From Larix kaempferi (lineage: Eukaryota > Streptophyta > Pinopsida > Pinales > Pinaceae), in NCBI GenBank assembly GCA_027924585.1, contig BSBM01001026.1, positions 486,501-550,500 on the forward strand: 64,000 nucleotides of DNA. The letters are read 5' to 3'. The translations under genes and the position numbers were made by a program. Numbering within the stretch: the stretch's first letter is position 1; each line of letters begins with the position of its first letter. Under the pieces are notes generated by a model, which ran no database searches, was not told the origin of the DNA, and was given only the letters and a program-made list of their open reading frames with translations. This document shows positions 47,277 to 59,175 of the stretch, piece after piece.

Positions 47277-47600
47277 AATTATAGCCCATGGGCGAAATTA
47301 TAGGGGTCACCAAGAAACCATGGGCGAATTTTTAATATTAAACGGGTTTTTTGAAATTTAAGAAATTAGCCCACATTTTATGAAACCCCACATGGTGAAA
47401 AATCGGATAGCCCACCCAGCGAGAGAAGGAAAACGCGATTTAGCCCAATGAAAGATGGAGGAAATGGTCTGTTCGCCCCCGTCATTCCCGTAATGGAGTC
47501 CAAAGGTAGTGGGTTCGCCAGTAAATTTTCATTAATGGAGGCGTGAGCAGTTCGTTCGCCCATGGTTTTCATTCATAGAGGGGATTGTTAGTTTTTTTGC
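47277..47600. promoter_or_regulatory. hAT left subterminal motif cluster
   Basis: GGGCGAA or its complement TTCGCC occurs at least six times (near 47271, 47291, 47325, 47470, 47514, 47556). Related motifs recur inverted near the right end. Such subterminal clusters are the usual hAT transposase binding sites. Confidence 0.55.
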
Positions 47601-47774
47601 CCCGATTTATGGAGCATAGGTCATTTTCACTGGTTATTACGCCCTGGATTCGAGGTTTTCATGGACCATAGGGCATTTTCGTTGGTTATTTCGCCCTGGA
47701 ATCGAGGTTTTCGGTTAAATTCGATGCTGTTTTTGAGTCTTGACCTCCCCACTTCGTGGTTAATGAGTCTCAGT

Positions 47775-49730
47775 TGATGACTATAGATAAATTCAAAGCC
47801 ATTGAAATAATTAGAGATTCAGACTCTGATGATTCTGTTAGTTCCCCTCCAGTACCCGAATCAAATACGTCAAAGGAAGTCAATTGTTCCCTTGACGATA
47901 CGGATGGTGGAGGTTTTCAAACCCACGAGATAGAAGATCAGTGGTGGCTTGTGGGTTGCACTGAAGTAATTGTTTTTTCAACTTGTAAGGGCAGGAGACT
48001 TAAGCGGGGAGATGCTGTCACATTCTCTTTTCCCATACCTCGTAGTGCTGCCAACAAACAATGGGGAAGAGGAAGAGCTGCCGCTGCATGTTCAGAAATT
48101 GTGAGGTTCTCCACAAAACAGTATGGTGAGGTGAGATTATTTTTGTTGAGAGCCTCATAAATTGGCATTTCTTGTATCATAGTCTCTCAATAACAAGAGT
48201 TAAGTCATATTGGAAGAGATGTTTTTGAATGAACATTCCTTTCCAGTAATGTTATCATTGGTAGTGTTCTTATCTTTTTGGTTTTGGATGAAAATTGCAG
48301 GTAGGCCGCCTTCCTGCAGAGTGGACTCGATGCCTAATACCTTTAGTCAATTTGAAGAAAGTGAAGATACAGGGTTGTTGTGTAGCTACACCTGAAACCC
48401 TTGGTTTGATGGACAGCATACTACTGTCAGTCAGGTAAGCTTCTTGTGTGAATAAATTAATGGATGGGTGAATAATATTCAACTTATATATACATTCTCT
48501 CAGGCCAAGTTGGCAGGTGGTCCCGAGGTTACAAGTTTTAGAGGTTTATCAGGCAGTGTTTGTGTTCCATTTTTTCCAAGAATGGATTTCCTTGTGGGTT
48601 GGAAGTTTGAAGCGATTTGGTTTTTATCCAGTGTTTAATGGGTTATAACTGGCAACTTTGGTTACTTGTTCACTGCTTATGGGCAAACTTTACTTGAACA
48701 AACTGTGGGTTGTTGTAGTGGGTAATGCCGAGCCATCCTATATCACCACGGGGTTCAAATTTGGTTCCTTGTATGCTGAGTTATACATTGATATATTTTT
48801 TGAGCCTACATATTTATCTTTTTGTATGAATGTAATGTGCAAGTTGTACATCAACAATTCAATCTTGCAAAGCTCAATTGGGCTTCCACCTAAGTTTGTT
48901 GATTCATCAACAGAGGATAGTGCCATAAACCCTCTTCCAACATTGCTTCGATTGCTTGGCAAGAAGCCGTCTCAGAAGGTAAGATTAATCTGTTTTGAAA
49001 TTGAAATTGTAGCATTCATTTTGTCCAGTGGCATAGGTTTGTCTAGATGATTTGTTTTATTGTATTGATTATTATGGGCTTATGCATACATGTTAAGTTG
49101 TTAACAGAAGGGACTGTTAGAGAACAATACCAATTTGACAAAGGGTCCCAGAACAGATTTGGTAAATTTGGTTGCTTGTATTTTTAAGCTGCTTCTAAGC
49201 TTTAAAGTGACGATTTGAGTTTTACTTCCTTTACAGGCTGATTTCACTCCAGAGGACCTTTACACGCGTAAACGTTCATTAGGTCTTAAGGTACAGAAGT
49301 TTGTTCAAATTTCTCTGTTTTTGGTCTCAAAATGGTCATTTCCTGCTAATTATATAAATGGCATGGCGTGTAACTCAAAGAAGGTTTTGTCTTGTATTAA
49401 ATAGATATCAATGTCCATGCAGTGGTTCTAAAATGCAATTTATTGGGGTCATTTTGTTTTCATAACAACATAAGCACTTACTGTATGCTTGTATAAATAA
49501 GTACTGCTTACTGGGATCTCTAACATATTGAGCTTGAGATCGTTGTAAATTCCTGTTTTTTTCCATGTTGTGACCAGGATAACTTGGGAGTGTCAATGCC
49601 ACTTTTGCCTGCCCCAAAACGCTACAAATCAACTACAGGTTCAAATGTGCAGGAGAATGAAGGAGAGGAGGATATTCCTGATTCAGAATTGAACAAACTT
49701 GTTGGTTCATCAGAGAGTTTCCATCTGGAG
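47775..49730 (+). pseudogene. RAD5-like HIRAN-domain gene fragment, five exons
   Basis: RAD5-family proteins are SWI/SNF helicase/ubiquitin ligases of post-replication repair with an N-terminal HIRAN domain. Exon 1, 47775 (or ATG 47756)-48130, has WWLVGCTEVIVFSTCKGRRL and ACSEIVRFSTKQYGE. Exon 2, 48301-48434, has VGRLPAEWTRCLIPLV. Exon 3, 48844-48978, has INPLPTLLRLLGKK. Exon 4, 49237-49290, is ADFTPEDLYTRKRSLGLK. Exon 5, 49578-49730, has SELNKLVGSSE. Introns have GT...AG ends and phases agree, except that exon 2 to exon 3 is one base out with the best donor. The UBA-like N-terminus, helicase and RING parts are all missing. The fragment lies wholly inside the hAT element. Confidence 0.85.
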
Positions 49731-51020
49731 GTTCTAATATTAATCTATTATGGGTTCCCACTTGTATGCTTAATGCAATGCTTGTTTATTCTATTTGTCT
49801 TAAATACATACAAATTGAACATCCCATCTGATTATGAACTGAATAGAATACTTCAACTTGCAAGTCTATTTGATTTCTTTTGATAACGTGTGGACCGAAT
49901 AAAGATTCTATTATATATGTCAAGCAGTATTACTATTCATAATGAAGTTGTAGTTAAGTTGGAATAGAGGGAAATAAACTAGTTGTTTTCTCTTATCTCC
50001 TCTTTTATTTTTATGTTTAATTCTCAAATAGATAGCCACTTTGATCTGTTCTTAGTTGCCCTTTGTATTCTTAATATGGTATGATTATTTTATCCTCATG
50101 TCACTTGTTGGTGCATATTAATGTTGAGTCCTACTTTCATAATACACCTTTAAATTATGTATGAACAGGTGGAGGCTACTTTCAAGCTTCTTGGTCAGTT
50201 GATATCCCAGGTAATGGTTCTAAACTGGCATTAATTTTTTAAGGATGGAGTGCAAGCTCTCTTTGACCAGCATAAAGGTTTTGGAAATACAATTAATGGC
50301 AGTAGCAGCATCACTCCTTTGGTGAGGCATGGATATTGATGGAATTAAGCTGCTTTATCTGAGTAACATCTCTGGAGCTGGCTTGAAAAGGATATTGAAT
50401 GACTATATAAATATACTCTCTCATTTGACCAGTATTAGAGGTATAGGTCGAAGGGAGTTAAGTCATATCCTTAGCTAAATTTTATCTTTTCTGATAATGC
50501 TTGTTTTTTGCCAGAATCTGTTGCCTGCGTTTAGTGTGCCACAAGACTTTTGGGACTTACGTGTATTTTCAGAAGTGCCTTCAGGGTATGTCCTCAATGT
50601 TGTTTGCAAAGTTCATGTTTTGTTTTCCCTTCTGTGATGTTTTGATAAAGGTGAAATAGCTCCATAAGTGAAACACATGACTAGTTCATTTGTCATGCAT
50701 CCATTGGATTCTGTTAGTCAGTATACAAAAATGCATTTTGTCTGGGTTCCTTGTTGAGTTCCAAGCCAATAGCGTGGTTTAATATGGATGCATAGAATGA
50801 TTAGTGGAAGTCTAAATTAGAAGAGTAAGAGCAATGTCTGAGGACGAGAAAACAATAAATGATTCCCTGATTTTCTTTCAAGTAAAACCCCTCATCTGCT
50901 GCATATTGCAAGGCAGATTTTGTTGTTAATTTAGCATAATACAGATCTCATATCCTTTAAATGAATGACAGGACTGCATTGTATTTCATTGCTTCTTTCT
51001 TCTCTGGTTCGGGCTGTCAG

Positions 51021-53188
51021 GTAAAATTGCCTTTGTTTTTTCTATCACTATTTTCATCTTTCTCTGCTTCTGTTTTCCTTGGTTATGTTGACCTCAAATA
51101 TCTAGAAAAATGATTCATGTAAAATAAATCACTACATTGTTTTGTTTTGTTAATGAAGAGTCACCCTCTTCATTAGGGAATCTTGGTCACATACAACATC
51201 AATGAGATACTACAATACATCACAGGTCAAGTACAGGGAAACTTTATTGGCAAGCTTGGTGAACTAAATTACGTTGGATTTCAAATTTGACATCTTCAAC
51301 GTGATCAACATCCCAACTAACACTAACATACAAACTACTATTCAGGCATTTTATTGATGTTACATATATTTATGAAGTGTTTTATATTTCTATGTTAATT
51401 CTATAAAAAGTTATATAAACTTATAAATAGAAAAATGTAACCCTATATAAGAGAACTAAGAGAATTTCCATTTTATGATGATATTTTTCAAGTGAGAATG
51501 GGTGTAGTTGATTAGAGAATTTCCATTTTACGTGGAGTTTTTTCAACTTAGAATGGGTGTAGTTGAAAAATCTTAATAATGTAGAAATAAAAATCTCTGA
51601 CACCACTTAATCCAAAATGATAGGGATTGATAGCAGTCCCCTTCTTGACCTTCTTGACTTGATGGAGGTGTGGCCTGCTTAGAACGTTATTTGAAGGCAA
51701 ATGAATTCCTTCTTTTCAAGTGGATTATCAGGTCAAAGCATTGGCATTGGTATATAAGATTCAGTGGTTCCAAAACCAAACAGGGAGTCACAAGAGTTGA
51801 TAATAAACAAGGCACATGCTTGGGCCTTTTTTGATGGCTAAAGATAGAATAGTCAAAATAATAATGCAGGGTGTGTTTTATATCTCTGAAAATCATTTTA
51901 TTACAATGAATATAACCGCAAGTAATGGCTCAAACAATTACATTGAATTATTGACACTCAGATTTTTTTATCGAAGTAGAAAAAAAAAGTTCTTCAAGTA
52001 CCTTACAGGTATATAGAGATTCAATGCTAGTGATCTCAATTGGACGAAGGGAACATGAAAAATTCTTAATATTCATCTAAAATGTCTGGAGAGAAGAAAA
52101 AGGCTTCAATTTACAACTTTGACTCAATTTAATTCGATGATGTCTTCATAGAACTGAATATTAAAGACTGTAAAAAAAAAGGGCATCAGGTTTGAGAAGT
52201 AGAGGCCTCATCTTATGAGGATATAATTATTGTTAGATGCAGAGTCAACTCTGTCTTGATTTAGGGTTTTAGATAGTATCGTGGTTTTTTCATAACTTTG
52301 GTTAAGGTAACTGATGAGTCTGGACATGTGGTTTTGGTTATATATTTAAACTGGTTTAATAGAGACATTGAAAGATATGAACAAAAATGCAGTGATGACT
52401 TGTTCACTTTCATTTTGGAAAGTTATAATGTCGTAATATTAATAATAATTACACAATCTATAAAGTTAATAATAAGTTAAGATTATTCTCTAACTCTGTT
52501 TTTTTTTCAGATTTGCTTAAAGTGGTCAAGATCTCAATAAAGTAAACCAAAATAATTATTTCCAGATTGATGTGAAACCACTTTACCAAAGTCTAGTTTT
52601 AAGATGTGAAATTAAAGAGCAATAGACAATCAATAACGCTGGTTTTTATGGAGAAAATTAATTTCTAGAGTTATAATTAAATGAAATATGAAACTGGAAT
52701 TCTACTTAAATGAAATATGAAACCAAAAAGATTTAGAGATGAAAAATAAAAGGGTTTTGACCCAAAAATCTGCACATAAAATATTGTGGAAGAGCTAGAA
52801 TAATGCAGAATTTTGATATAAGTTCAAACAATCATATTGTTATCTTTTAAACGGAAGAACGCGGACTGCAAAAATCTGGTTATTGCACAAATGTGCTATT
52901 TCCAGATTGTAAAAAGAGAGTTATTTGCTCAATTAAATTAATAAGTTTTTCCACAGAAAAAAAACTACTATTGATATTCATATAGAATCAAATAGTACAA
53001 AGAGAGATCAAGATTCAAAAATAGAATCAGATAACTGATCGTCTAGAGAGCTGGAGCCCAGAAAACAAGGAAAAACATCTGTGTCCGATCAACAGACACA
53101 ATTCAAAAGAGCAGAATTGAACCCAATTCTTGAATACAAAAACAAAAAACAACCAATATTATGGACAGTCTTATGACTCAAAATCTGC
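51021..53188. other. Long intron, left part
   Basis: AT-rich intronic sequence of the RCCR fragment. A short duplicated phrase (agagaatttccattttatg / agagaatttccattttacg, with AATGGGTGTAGTTGA) lies at 51458-51570. No gene recognised. Confidence 0.4.
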
Positions 53189-53370
53189 TTAGTCAAGGAA
53201 GAGAAATTCCCCACAGTCCAGCATGTCATCATCAAGCCATTCTTCCCATATGATTTGTCCCTCGATGCCAGAAAGAGCAAGCTTTGAAAGCTTGTCTGCT
53301 CGAGCATTATGTTCTCTGTAAATATGTTCGAAAAATGCTTGTCTGCTTTGATAAGTTGCTTTAAAAAATG
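53189..53370 (-). pseudogene. LINE-type RNase H remnant
   Basis: The minus strand reads FFEHIYREHNARADKLSKLA followed by IWEEWLDDDMLDCGEFLFLD and a TAA at 53189-53191. YREHN-x2-AD-x-LSKLAL is the C-terminal signature of the plant RVT_3/RNase H domain found at the end of LINE pol and related host-like sequences. Only about 60 codons remain. Inserted in the RCCR intron inside the hAT element. Confidence 0.7.
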
Positions 53371-53496
53371 CATAAATAAATATAAATCTGAATTTATAAA
53401 TGATATTATGCAGGAGCTATTCAGATTTATTTAAACCAAGTCTATCTATAGATTATTTATTGATTACTTAGACTTAAAAATGAAATCTGAAAATGA

Positions 53497-54375
53497 AAGA
53501 TTAAACTTTGGAAGGAAAATAATTAAATATTTTTTGTGTTTTTGGTGGCTTGCCCTCATGTAGAGGCCATAAGAATTGTTCACTTATTATTTTGAAAACG
53601 AAAGATTTAAACTTTGGAAGGAAAATAATTAAATATTTTTTGTGTTTTTGGTGGCTTGCCCTCATGCAAAGGCCATAAGAATTGTTCACTTATTATTTTG
53701 GATAGTAATATGTTCTGATGAGGATTTTGAGACAATTTTCAATTTTCATAGATGGTCTCTAAAGTCTATGTAGGTGCAATAGATGGTCTCTTAAGTCTAT
53801 GTAGGTGCAATAAGACATTTAAAGTATGATTTATTTTCTCAAATAAAAATGAGAATCATCTTTACTTTAAAAGAAATTATTTATTGATTACTTAGACTTG
53901 AAAATGAAATCTGAAAACGAAAGATTTAAACTTTGGAAGGAAAATAATTAAATATTTTTTGTGTTTTTGGTGGCTTGCCCTCATGCAGAGGCCATAAGAA
54001 TTGTTCACTTATTATTTTGAAAATGAAAGATTTAAACTTTGGAAGGAAAATAATTAAATATTTTTTGTGTTTTTGGTGGCTTGCCCTCATGCAAAGGCCA
54101 TAAGAATTGTTCCTTATTATTTTGGATATTAATATGTTCTTTTGAAGGAAAATAATTAAATATTTTTTGTGTTTTTGGTGGCTTGCCCTCATGCAAAGGC
54201 CATAAGAATTGTTCACTTATTATTTTGGATAGTAATATGTTTTGATTAGGATTTTGAGACAATTTTCAATTTTCATAGATGGTCTCTTAAGTCTATGTAG
54301 GTGCAATAAGACATTTAAAGTATGATTTATTTTCTCAAATAAAAAATTAGAATCATCTTTACTTTAAAAGAAATT
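53497..54375. repeat. About 107-bp repeats plus a duplicated 150-bp segment
   Basis: Five copies of a unit with GAAAGATTTAAACTTTGGAA, AATATTTTTTGTGTTTTTGG and TGGCTTGCCCTCATGCAAAG lie near 53497, 53590, 53905, 54012 and 54140. A second segment (GTAATATGTTCTGAT...GGTGCAATAAGACATTT) occurs at 53702-53870 and 54230-54375. The pattern suggests duplication of a two-part block. Confidence 0.85.
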
Positions 54376-55859
54376 TATAATCTACAATATTATAAATTAA
54401 TATAAGAATTATTTACTAAAATATAAATCAAAATATCATTCTTTTCAATGCATCATTAAAAAAATGGTACATTGGATTCGTATTAGATTAGTCCAAGGTT
54501 GTGGGATCCCCAATATTTGATAGAGCCAACGATGTGGAAGGTTATATAGACATAATGGAGTGCATAAATAGGGATAATATTGGAAATCTATAGTCTCAAA
54601 GCTCCCTATAAGGGTGAATGCAACCTTGTCCCCTATTATAATGAAAGGGAGAGGGTGGCCCTTGCCTTGTCTCGAAAAGTAATAGGTGCCATCTAAGTGA
54701 CCTAGATACTATGCTCATTGGTTAATATAAACACATAGAGGAAGCATGCTCATAGATCTCCCCGTTCGTAAGATCCTTTGACCCACCACTGCCATTGGAG
54801 AGGCAATAATCTTAATTTAAAAAGAATGATTTTTTTATTTATATTTTGGCAAATAATTCTTATATCAATTTATAGTTTTTTGGATTATAATTTTTTTTTG
54901 GAAAAGATGGTCATCATTTTTATTTAATGAGAAAAATCATACTTTAAATGTGTTATTGTACTTACATAAACTTAAATAGACCACCTATAAAATTTGGAAA
55001 ATGTATCAAAATCTTTGAACCTATTATTATCCAAAATGATAAGTGAAAGTGTCATCATTGCATTTTGATTGAAAATAATTTACACTCATCTTTATTTAAA
55101 GATACCAATTTTTTAAAAATTCATTACCTATTTATAATTGAGTTTAAAGTATTTCTATATTTAAAAAATAAAACATATGATTCAAATAAATATTTTGGTC
55201 TTTTCAATTTTTCCATGCACAAATATAAAATATTTAAATTATGTGGAAATGGATAAATCCCCACCCATGTGTAAATCTTCCTCATTAACTTCTTGTCTAT
55301 TTGATAAGGGTGGTGGTGATGGAATAGGGATAGGAAAAGACTCTAACATACCACTAAAACATGAATTGTTATGATGTCAATAAGTCATTCTAACTTTTGC
55401 ATATGGTAACTATGCACGTATGACTAAATCTGGAGAGTAGATTGTATTAGTTTCCAAGTGCACACTTCTTTTTAACATTCTCCTCAAGTTTCCAGAGGAA
55501 ATCCAATGCAGCCTCCACTTGTTCTTTTCAATATCTGGCTGAAATATATGGCGAAAGAAGGCAATTTGGAAGTTTAATTCATTAAGAAATTCATACAATC
55601 TAGATTTACTTTCTGATTTGGCCTTTTTGCTCCCTACAAATAGTTATGTTTTATGTTTGTCAATAATATGTTAACTTAACTAGTGCTTTGTTTATATCAT
55701 GTAAAACTTAGCAAATAAGCATTTTATGTATGTTTCCACTCAATATATCCTAATGTAGGGTGCACTATAATTGTTTTGATTGCATACAATCAAATATTGG
55801 AAGTTAAGCTTATATTGAAGGATGAAATTTGATCATATTGTTGGTATTGAGGCTTTCAG
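54376..55859. other. Long intron, right part
   Basis: AT-rich, no recognised coding sequence. Ends in the acceptor GGCTTTCAG before the last RCCR exon. Confidence 0.35.
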
Positions 55860-56573
55860 GTTGACTTTGTACTAGCATCGTGGCTTCATTGTAGACTTAC
55901 ATTTGGAGCTCTAAACATAGCTACAATTATTGGCATGGTTTTTCATCAAACAGATACACCACATCTTCTCATTGAGTTTATTCAAAGTAGCCCAACCTCA
56001 CTGGTACTTGTTCTTAACTTGCTCCAAAGAAAGGATCTAGTTCTTGAGCCTGAGTACTTACAATGGTTTTATGAAGACACCAAACTAGATGTCCCAATAC
56101 AGAACTTGTAGAAATCTTCAGAGGCACAACCATATGTGTCATCATATCTTTATGTTTGTAGCCACTGCAATATTATTTAAGATCAATGGTGAGTTACAAG
56201 GTAATGAAGGTACATTCGATTGCATAGAGAAATAGAGGTAAATTGGGTTGTATAATGTGGTTTTCATAGTGAACATCCAATAAGTTAAACCCAACTAGTA
56301 ATCACAATTATTTGGGGTGTTGTGGGGAACTAGTTAACCCATAACTAAGCATGCATACAAAGAAACACAAAAAGCTACAACAATTGCACAACAAACCACC
56401 ACAATAGATGACACATATATTTACCCTGGACATTAAAATGGGAAAACCAACATTGAATGGCTTTGTTGAGCTTTGTTTTCTCAATTATTGCATAATTACA
56501 TTGGTGTTTTGGATATTTGGAGCTTCACATATTACAATCTCAAAACATTATTGTGCAATATGTCACAATGGCA

Positions 56574-56975
56574 TCAAACCTTTTTTAACACTTCATCCAA
56601 TTGTTTATTTGGTTCTTGGAGTGTGCCATCCTTGCTTAGATCATCCTTGAGGGTGCATTCCTTGTGTGTTCCATCCAATGGTTTGTTTTCCTCTTGGAGC
56701 ATGCCTTCTTTGCTTAACCAATCAATGAGGGTACTATATGTAATCATATCAGGGACATGGCTGCTATCATTTATTTGTTGAAATAAATTTCTAGCCTCCT
56801 TAAGATTACCCACTTTGCAAAGTCCATTTATAAGTGCGTTGTATGTGAAATTTCATTAGGCTAGTGGCCTATCTATACCACAACATTTAAAAACCAGTCT
56901 TTCCTTCTTTGCAAAGACCATCAGTAAGAATATGTATGTGATAAATTTGACACACTTTTAGTCACAATACGTGAA
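56574..56975 (-). pseudogene. PPR protein gene fragment
   Basis: Pentatricopeptide repeat proteins bind organellar RNA. The minus strand reads YNALINGLCKVGNLKEARNL, then VPDMITYSTLIDWLSKEGML, a textbook PPR unit and the start of the next. Upstream, 56880-56975 gives TYILTDGLCKEGK in another frame, an earlier unit with frame damage. Downstream, 56574-56690 is a degenerate duplication of acidic sequence (TLQEPNKQLD). Two to three PPR units at most remain. Orientation is opposite to the RAD5 and RCCR fragments. Confidence 0.85.
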
Positions 56976-57164
56976 GCTAAAAGCATAATGAGGTCTTTTG
57001 CATATAAAAAGTGCCATGCAATATAGAATCACTGCAAAATATGACAAAACTACCTATATTGCCAGAAAATGCAATCAAGAGTCAAGACAATATTATAAAT
57101 CTAATTTATATAGATTTTTAAGAGAGTACATGACCTCAGGAAAACTTGTATTAGAGAAAAATTA

Positions 57165-58160
57165 TCTTCGTTATGAGAATTTTGAAGTGCCTGGAGAAAA
57201 TATTGAAGTGTCTGGACGTTTTTATCATTGTTGGGAGAATTTTGAAGTGGTCGAGGCAAGTATTGAAGTGCATGGGGCATTTCTATCATCATTGGGTCAA
57301 TTTAGAAGTGCATGGGGCAAGTATTGAAGTGTCTGGGGGAATTTTGAAGTGCTTGGGGAAAATATTGAAGTGCATGGGGAGTTTTATCATCCTTGGGAGA
57401 ATTAGAAGTGCCTCATAAAATATTGAAGTGCTTAGGGAATTTTTATTATCTTTCGAAGAATTTTGAAGTGCCCAGGGAAAGTATTGAAGTGCTTGGGGCG
57501 TTTTTCTCATCAATGGGTGAATTTTGAAGTGCATGGGGCGTTTTTCTTGTCAATGGGTGAATTTTGAAGTGCATGGGGCGTTTTCTCATCACTGGGTGAA
57601 TTTATAAGTGCATGGGGCGTTTCTATCATCATTAGGTCAATTTAGAACTGCATGTGGCAAGTATTGAAGTGACTCGGGGGAATTTTGAAGTGCTTTGGGA
57701 AAATATTGAAGTGCATGGGCAGTTTTTATCATCCTTGGGAGAATTTAGAAGTGCCTCGGAAATTATTGAAGTTCTTAGGGAAATTTTATCATCTTTTGGA
57801 AATTTGACGTGCTTGGGGCGTTTTTCTCGTCACTAAGTGAATTTAGAAGTGCATGGGGCATTTTTTTCATCACCTGGTGAATTTAGAAGTGCATGGGTCA
57901 TTTTTCTCCTCACTGTGTGAATTTAGAAGTGCTTGGGGTTGTTATTGATCAATGTATGAATGCTTTTATAGTGTTGGGACATTTTAAAACAATGATGGGA
58001 AAAATTATCACTTGTCGGGGCAAATTTGTGTGGATTGAGGCATTTTTGTGATTGTCGGGGTGATTATATCATTGTCGGGTGTTTTTCTCCCTTGCCTAGG
58101 GAAACTGTTGAAGTGCATAGGGCATCTTTATCATCATTGGACGAATTTTGAAGTGTCTTG
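57165..58160. repeat. GAAGTG-type tandem repeat array, left block
   Basis: Degenerate units of about 30 and 60 bp built from GAATTTTGAAGTGCATGGGG, AAGTATTGAAGTG and CGTTTTTCTCATCATTGGGT. Frames are open on both strands by repetition only. Continues after the solo LTR. Confidence 0.8.
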
Positions 58161-58674
58161 TGTTAAGATTCAATATGCTAAGACAGAAAATATCAGCATT
58201 ACATTCCATTTCACAATAATAGCATATATAGGATCACTGAAGAAACAAGCACAACATAAATACAAGAGACACAGATCTCCTCCTCCACCATAACAGACCT
58301 CTCCTCCACAAGTGCGCTACATTTCAAGTGAGGGAAGTGTGTGTATAATGAGGAACACACCTCCTCTATTTATACACATCTCCGACTTGTACTTTATATT
58401 AACTAGGTCGGCCCCAACTTTACCACTGGGTTAAACACCCCACTACAACTAACTGGGCCGACCCCACTAGGGTGGTCTAACAACCCTTTGACCCACATAA
58501 CACATACAGGGCCGACCCCCACTAGGGAAGTCTAATAACCCAAGTTACCACAATCCGACGGAGGAATAAACATCTCCGGATATACAATAAGATCTTCACG
58601 GAGGAATGAAACATTTCCGGAATAATAAAGTACAAATATAACATTCTTTGAAGTTACAATATTTCAACATCTGG
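58156..58674 (-). mobile_element. Solo LTR of the P family with target duplication
   Basis: The LTR itself is 58161-58669 (509 bp), TGTTAAGATTC...ATTTCAACA in plus reading, so the element strand is minus. Flanks are TCTTG (58156-58160) and TCTGG (58670-58674), a 5-bp TSD with one mismatch; the surrounding array consensus is TCTGG. No PBS or PPT on either side. Contains the GGCCGACCCC/GTGGTCTAACAACCC unit twice and TATAAATAG on the minus strand at 58366-58374. Confidence 0.9.
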
Positions 58675-59175
58675 GGAAAGTAACGAAGCGCTTGGAAAAT
58701 CATGGAAGTGGATGGGGGCATTTTTATCTTTGCTGGGAGAATTTTGAAGTGCCTGGGGCAAAAATTGAAGTGTTTGGGTGTTTTTATGATCGTTGGGAGA
58801 ATTTTGAAGTGGTTGAGGCAAGTATTGAAGTGCATGGTGCATTTCTATCATCATTGGGTCAATTTAGAAGTGCATGGGGTAAGTATTGAAGTGCCTCGAG
58901 GAAATTTTGAAGTGCTTGGGAAAAATATTGAAGTGCATGGGGAGTTTTTATCATCATTGGGAGAATTTAGAAGTGCCTAGGAAAATATTGAAGTGCTTAG
59001 GACATTTTTATCATCTTTGGGATAAATTTGAAGTGCCCGGGGAAAGTATTGAAGTGTCTGGGGCGTTTTTCTCATCATTGGGTGAATTTAGAAGTGCATG
59101 GGGTGTTATTCTCAACATTGGGTGAATCTAGAAGTGCATGGGGTTGTTATTTATCAATTTATGGATGCATTTATG
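58675..59175. repeat. GAAGTG-type tandem repeat array, right block
   Basis: Continuation of 57165-58160 on the far side of the solo LTR. The parts 57230-57420 and 58795-58990 are closely similar over about 190 bp, a higher-order duplication within the array. Confidence 0.8.

Larger units (their letters stand above)
50169..56111 (+). pseudogene. Red chlorophyll catabolite reductase (RCCR/ACD2-like) fragment, four exons
   Basis: RCCR is a plastid enzyme reducing red chlorophyll catabolite in chlorophyll breakdown. Exons: 50169-50210 (VEATFKLLGQLISQ, weakest assignment); 50515-50585 (NLLPAFSVPQDFWDL); 50972-51020 (TALYFIASFFSGSGCQ); 55860-56111 (VDFVLASWLHCRL, PHLLIEFIQSSPTSLVLVLN, RKDLVLEPEYLQWFYEDTKL). 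All splice sites are GT...AG and the phases fit, including a split Gly codon. A TAG at 56109 ends the frame, yet homology goes on in the same frame (AQPYVSSYLYV, usually PYVSPSLYVRS), so the stop is a mutation. The transit peptide and most of the N- and C-terminal parts are absent. The last intron is 4839 bp and filled with repeats. The upstream RAD5 exon 5 ends in phase 0, compatible with this fragment's first exon. Confidence 0.88.

Noticed and set aside
48658-49050. Independent 130-codon gene
   Set aside because: It combines intron sequence with RAD5 exon 3 (48844-48978) and runs past the splice donor at 48979.
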